Positions 6,832 through 8,774 of a stretch of DNA of 8,774 bases are shown one piece after another (positions within the stretch are counted from its first letter, which is position 1; each line of letters begins with the position of its first letter). This DNA is from CAZLBV01 sp964557845 (GTDB lineage: Bacteria; Acidobacteriota; Aminicenantia; Aminicenantales; Aminicenantaceae), in contig CAZLBV010000141.1 of the NCBI GenBank assembly GCA_964557845.1, positions 1 through 8,774 of the forward strand, written 5' to 3'. The notes under the pieces were generated by a model, which worked only from the letters and a program-made list of their open reading frames with translations, had not been told where the DNA came from and made no database searches. A program made the translations under genes and the position numbers.

Positions 6832-8149
6832 AGTTTATCGAGATAAAGTTTTTTCAGTCTCAGAATTAACCAGGCTGATAAAAATTGAATTGGAAAATAC
6901 CTTTCCTTCAGTCTGGGTCGAAGGAGAGATCTCGAATTATCATAAACATCATTCGGGTCATGTTTATCTCACATTAAAAGATGAAGAATCTCAGCTCCGG
7001 GCAGTTTTATGGCGTTCTACAGCCCAAAAAATACCTTTTGAGATGGTGAATGGATTAAAAGTCGTCTGTCAGGGTTCCATTACTCTCTACGAACCAAGAG
7101 GAGAATACCAGCTTATAATTGAGAAGATTGAGCCCAAAGGAAAAGGGGCCCTACAACTGGCCTTTGAACAGTTAAAAGAAAGATTGAATAAAGAAGGATT
7201 ATTTGATCCGGGAAAAAAGAAAAAACTGCCTCTTTTGCCAAAAAAGATTGGGGTTGTTACTTCTCCCAAAGGAGCGGCTATCATTGATATCATTAGAACA
7301 TTGGAAAGGAGGTATGCTCGCTTACATATGTTGATCTATCCAGCGCGGGTTCAGGGTAAGGGAGCTGCCGAGGAAATAGTAGAAGGGATTAAGGCTTTAA
7401 ATTCCTTTCCGGATATAGATGTGATCTTAGTCGGCCGGGGTGGCGGGTCTATGGAGGATCTTTGGGCTTTTAATGAAGAAATTGTGGCTCGTGCGATCTA
7501 TGAAAGCCAAAAACCCGGCATATCCGCAGTCGGGCATGAAATTGATTTCACTATCGCAGATTTTGCAGCTGATATTAGGGCTTCTACTCCCTCGGCAGCG
7601 GCTGAAATGGTTGTAGAGAAAGAAGAAGCTCTTAAGGATCGGATTGAAAATTTGCTCAAACGATTGGAACACCGGGTCCGATTTGTGATCCAGGACTATA
7701 AACAGGATGTGTCCGAGCTTATCCATCACCATGGTTTCCAAAACTTTAAGATTAGATTAATGAGTCTGGAACAAAAGATCGATGATCTCGAAATAAGGGC
7801 ATTAAATCTTATCAAACAAGCACAGCAGGATCTGTCCAGAATAAAGTCCGATGGGATCTTGTATGAAGAAAGATTGATGAAGTTCATGATGGAAAAGATC
7901 AGCAAATACCAAGCAAAATGGGAGAAGTTATCCTCAGAATTAAACAACTTAAGCCCTTTGAATATTTTGAAAAAAGGATATACTCTTTGTTGGAAAAATG
8001 GTTCGGGCAAACTTATTCGGAAAATAAATGAAATATCTCTGGATGAAAAGGTTACGGTTACTTTTTATCAGGGAGAATTTGTTTGTTCTGTTACCGGGAT
8101 CGATAATAAGAAAAAGATCCTTTCAAGGATCGATGATAGCGGACCCTGA
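6815..8149 (+). CDS. xseA: Exodeoxyribonuclease VII large subunit
   Basis: This is the catalytic subunit of exonuclease VII, which degrades single-stranded DNA from both ends in the cytoplasm and assembles with several copies of XseB. The protein has 444 residues. The N-terminal OB-fold domain (about 12-105) has VWVEGEISNYHKHHSGHVYLTLKD-like features. The catalytic domain follows with KIGVVTSPKGAAIIDI (from 144), VILVGRGGGSMEDLW (from 203), AVGHEIDFTIADFAADIRASTPSAAAE (from 238), and a long coiled-coil region (about 265-390). The start is TTG 6815, with GAGG (6805-6808) six bases upstream. It overlaps the ymdB stop by 17 bases. A short 7-bp inverted repeat (8116-8131) near the 3' end lacks a T-run. 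Confidence 0.96.
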   Translation: MIFQDEVYRDKVFSVSELTRLIKIELENTFPSVWVEGEISNYHKHHSGHVYLTLKDEESQLRAVLWRSTAQKIPFEMVNGLKVVCQGSITLYEPRGEYQLIIEKIEPKGKGALQLAFEQLKERLNKEGLFDPGKKKKLPLLPKKIGVVTSPKGAAIIDIIRTLERRYARLHMLIYPARVQGKGAAEEIVEGIKALNSFPDIDVILVGRGGGSMEDLWAFNEEIVARAIYESQKPGISAVGHEIDFTIADFAADIRASTPSAAAEMVVEKEEALKDRIENLLKRLEHRVRFVIQDYKQDVSELIHHHGFQNFKIRLMSLEQKIDDLEIRALNLIKQAQQDLSRIKSDGILYEERLMKFMMEKISKYQAKWEKLSSELNNLSPLNILKKGYTLCWKNGSGKLIRKINEISLDEKVTVTFYQGEFVCSVTGIDNKKKILSRIDDSGP

Positions 8150-8197
8150 TCAATATTTGAGTCATTAGTTTTTTCAGGTTGTTTGCCAGGAGGAAGA

Positions 8198-8491
8198 ATG
8201 AAAGAACTGAGTTTTGAAAAGGCTCTTTCCGAGCTTGAAAACATCGTTGAAAAAATGGAAAAAGGTGATCTTTCATTAAATGAATCCCTTGCGTTGTTTG
8301 AAAGAGGAGTTCAGCTTGCCAGATTTATGCGAACAGAGATCGAAACAGCAGAAAAGAAAATCGAGATCCTGCTTAAAGATGAGAAAGGTAAGATCAAACC
8401 AGAACCGTTTGATCTTAACGGTGAAGAAATTACTCCTGAAGATTCCGGAGAAGATTCTTCATCAGGGGGAGATGATAACCTTCCCTTTTAG
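8198..8491 (+). CDS. xseB: Exodeoxyribonuclease VII small subunit
   Basis: This helical accessory subunit caps the XseA coiled-coil arms. The protein has 97 residues. The conserved part is SFEKALSELENIVEKMEKGDLSLNESLALFERGVQLAR (about 5-42), followed by an amphipathic helix. The acidic, low-complexity tail (EDSGEDSSSGGDDNLPF) is longer than the short tails typical of the family and is probably disordered. ATG 8198 is chosen because AGGAGG (8188-8193) lies just upstream; an in-frame TTG at 8183 would precede the binding site. It follows xseA by 48 bases and precedes ispA by five. Confidence 0.95.
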   Translation: MKELSFEKALSELENIVEKMEKGDLSLNESLALFERGVQLARFMRTEIETAEKKIEILLKDEKGKIKPEPFDLNGEEITPEDSGEDSSSGGDDNLPF

Positions 8492-8496
8492 AAGTG

Positions 8497-8774
8497 ATGA
8501 AGATAGAAGAAAGACTTAAACAGAAAAAGAACGCAGTGGAGGATTTCCTGGACCGGCTCCTTTCAGGAGATCCGTCTTCTCCTTTGATCCAAGCCATGCG
8601 GCATTCTGTCCTTTCAGGAGGGAAAAGATACCGGCCGCTGTTACTGCTTTCTACAGGAGACTATTTCCAAGTTAAACAGGAAGAGTCCCTTCCCTTTGCC
8701 TGTGGTTTGGAGCTTATACATAATTATTCATTGATCCATGATGATCTGCCTTCGATGGATGATGATGACTACCG
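8497..8774 (+). CDS. ispA: Polyprenyl (farnesyl/geranylgeranyl) diphosphate synthase, 3' end beyond window
   Basis: This is the N-terminal 92 residues of a trans-prenyl diphosphate synthase that condenses dimethylallyl/geranyl diphosphate with isopentenyl diphosphate. GGKRYRP (41-47) is the substrate diphosphate-binding segment. The first aspartate-rich motif DDLPSMDDDD (82-91), of the DDxxxxD type seen in bacterial farnesyl synthases, lies just before the window edge. CGLELIHNYSLIHDD (69-83) supports the family. The second aspartate motif is off the window, so the product chain length cannot be settled. The start is ATG 8497 (an in-frame GTG sits at 8494); no strong Shine-Dalgarno is seen, so coupling to xseB five bases upstream is likely. 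xseA-xseB-ispA is a widespread order, often followed by dxs. Confidence 0.93.
   Translation, partial: MKIEERLKQKKNAVEDFLDRLLSGDPSSPLIQAMRHSVLSGGKRYRPLLLLSTGDYFQVKQEESLPFACGLELIHNYSLIHDDLPSMDDDDY

Noticed and set aside
8146..8174. Intrinsic terminator after xseA
   Set aside because: The stem CTGAT...ATTAG is AT-rich with mismatches, and although TTTTTT (8169-8174) follows, it would cut off xseB, whose own strong ribosome site begins at 8188.
8280..8519. Second + strand frame overlapping xseB
   Set aside because: It is out of frame with a clear xseB, has low-complexity basic content and no motif, and lacks a convincing start.

Overview
The window is a bacterial chromosomal housekeeping region. 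All genes read on the + strand, and the bases look AT-rich (about 40% G+C by eye). It opens with an unassigned structured element and a tRNA-Val(GAC) gene. Next comes the translation cluster thrS-infC-rpmI-rplT, then a second cluster: zapB-like, zapA, rny, ymdB, xseA, xseB and a 3'-truncated ispA. RNase Y with YmdB, a ZapB-like/ZapA pair and xseA-xseB-ispA together suggest a deep-branching, probably uncultured anaerobic bacterium, not an enteric or a classic Bacillus. I cannot name the phylum from the sequence alone.

Layout. 1-131: a fold whose two ends pair with each other and which encloses two strong hairpins (ncRNA or MITE-like). 200-336: sigma70-type promoter and tRNA-Val with encoded CCA. 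542-3485: threonyl-tRNA synthetase without its TGS domain, IF3 from an ATT start, L35 overlapping infC by 32 nt, and L20. 3486-3699: gene-free, holding a second three-stem fold where many bacteria carry pheST. 3700-4286: ZapB-like coiled-coil protein and ZapA. 4287-4469: gene-free, with a rod-like fold that may be 6S RNA. 4470-8774: rny, ymdB, xseA, xseB and ispA, tightly packed with overlaps of 11 and 17 nt.

How the genes fit together. The first cluster supplies tRNA charging, initiation and two large-subunit proteins. Its AUU start on infC points to the known IF3 autoregulation. The second cluster combines division-ring assembly (ZapA and a ZapB-like partner), mRNA turnover (RNase Y and YmdB), single-strand DNA degradation (exonuclease VII) and isoprenoid precursor synthesis.

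Several starts were reset from Shine-Dalgarno placement: infC ATT 2305, zapB-like TTG 3700, rny GTG 4470, xseA TTG 6815, xseB ATG 8198. I found no transposase, CRISPR array, phage gene or toxin-antitoxin pair. The possible novelty lies in the non-coding folds at 1-131, 3531-3655 and 4311-4433 and in the domain-trimmed ThrRS.
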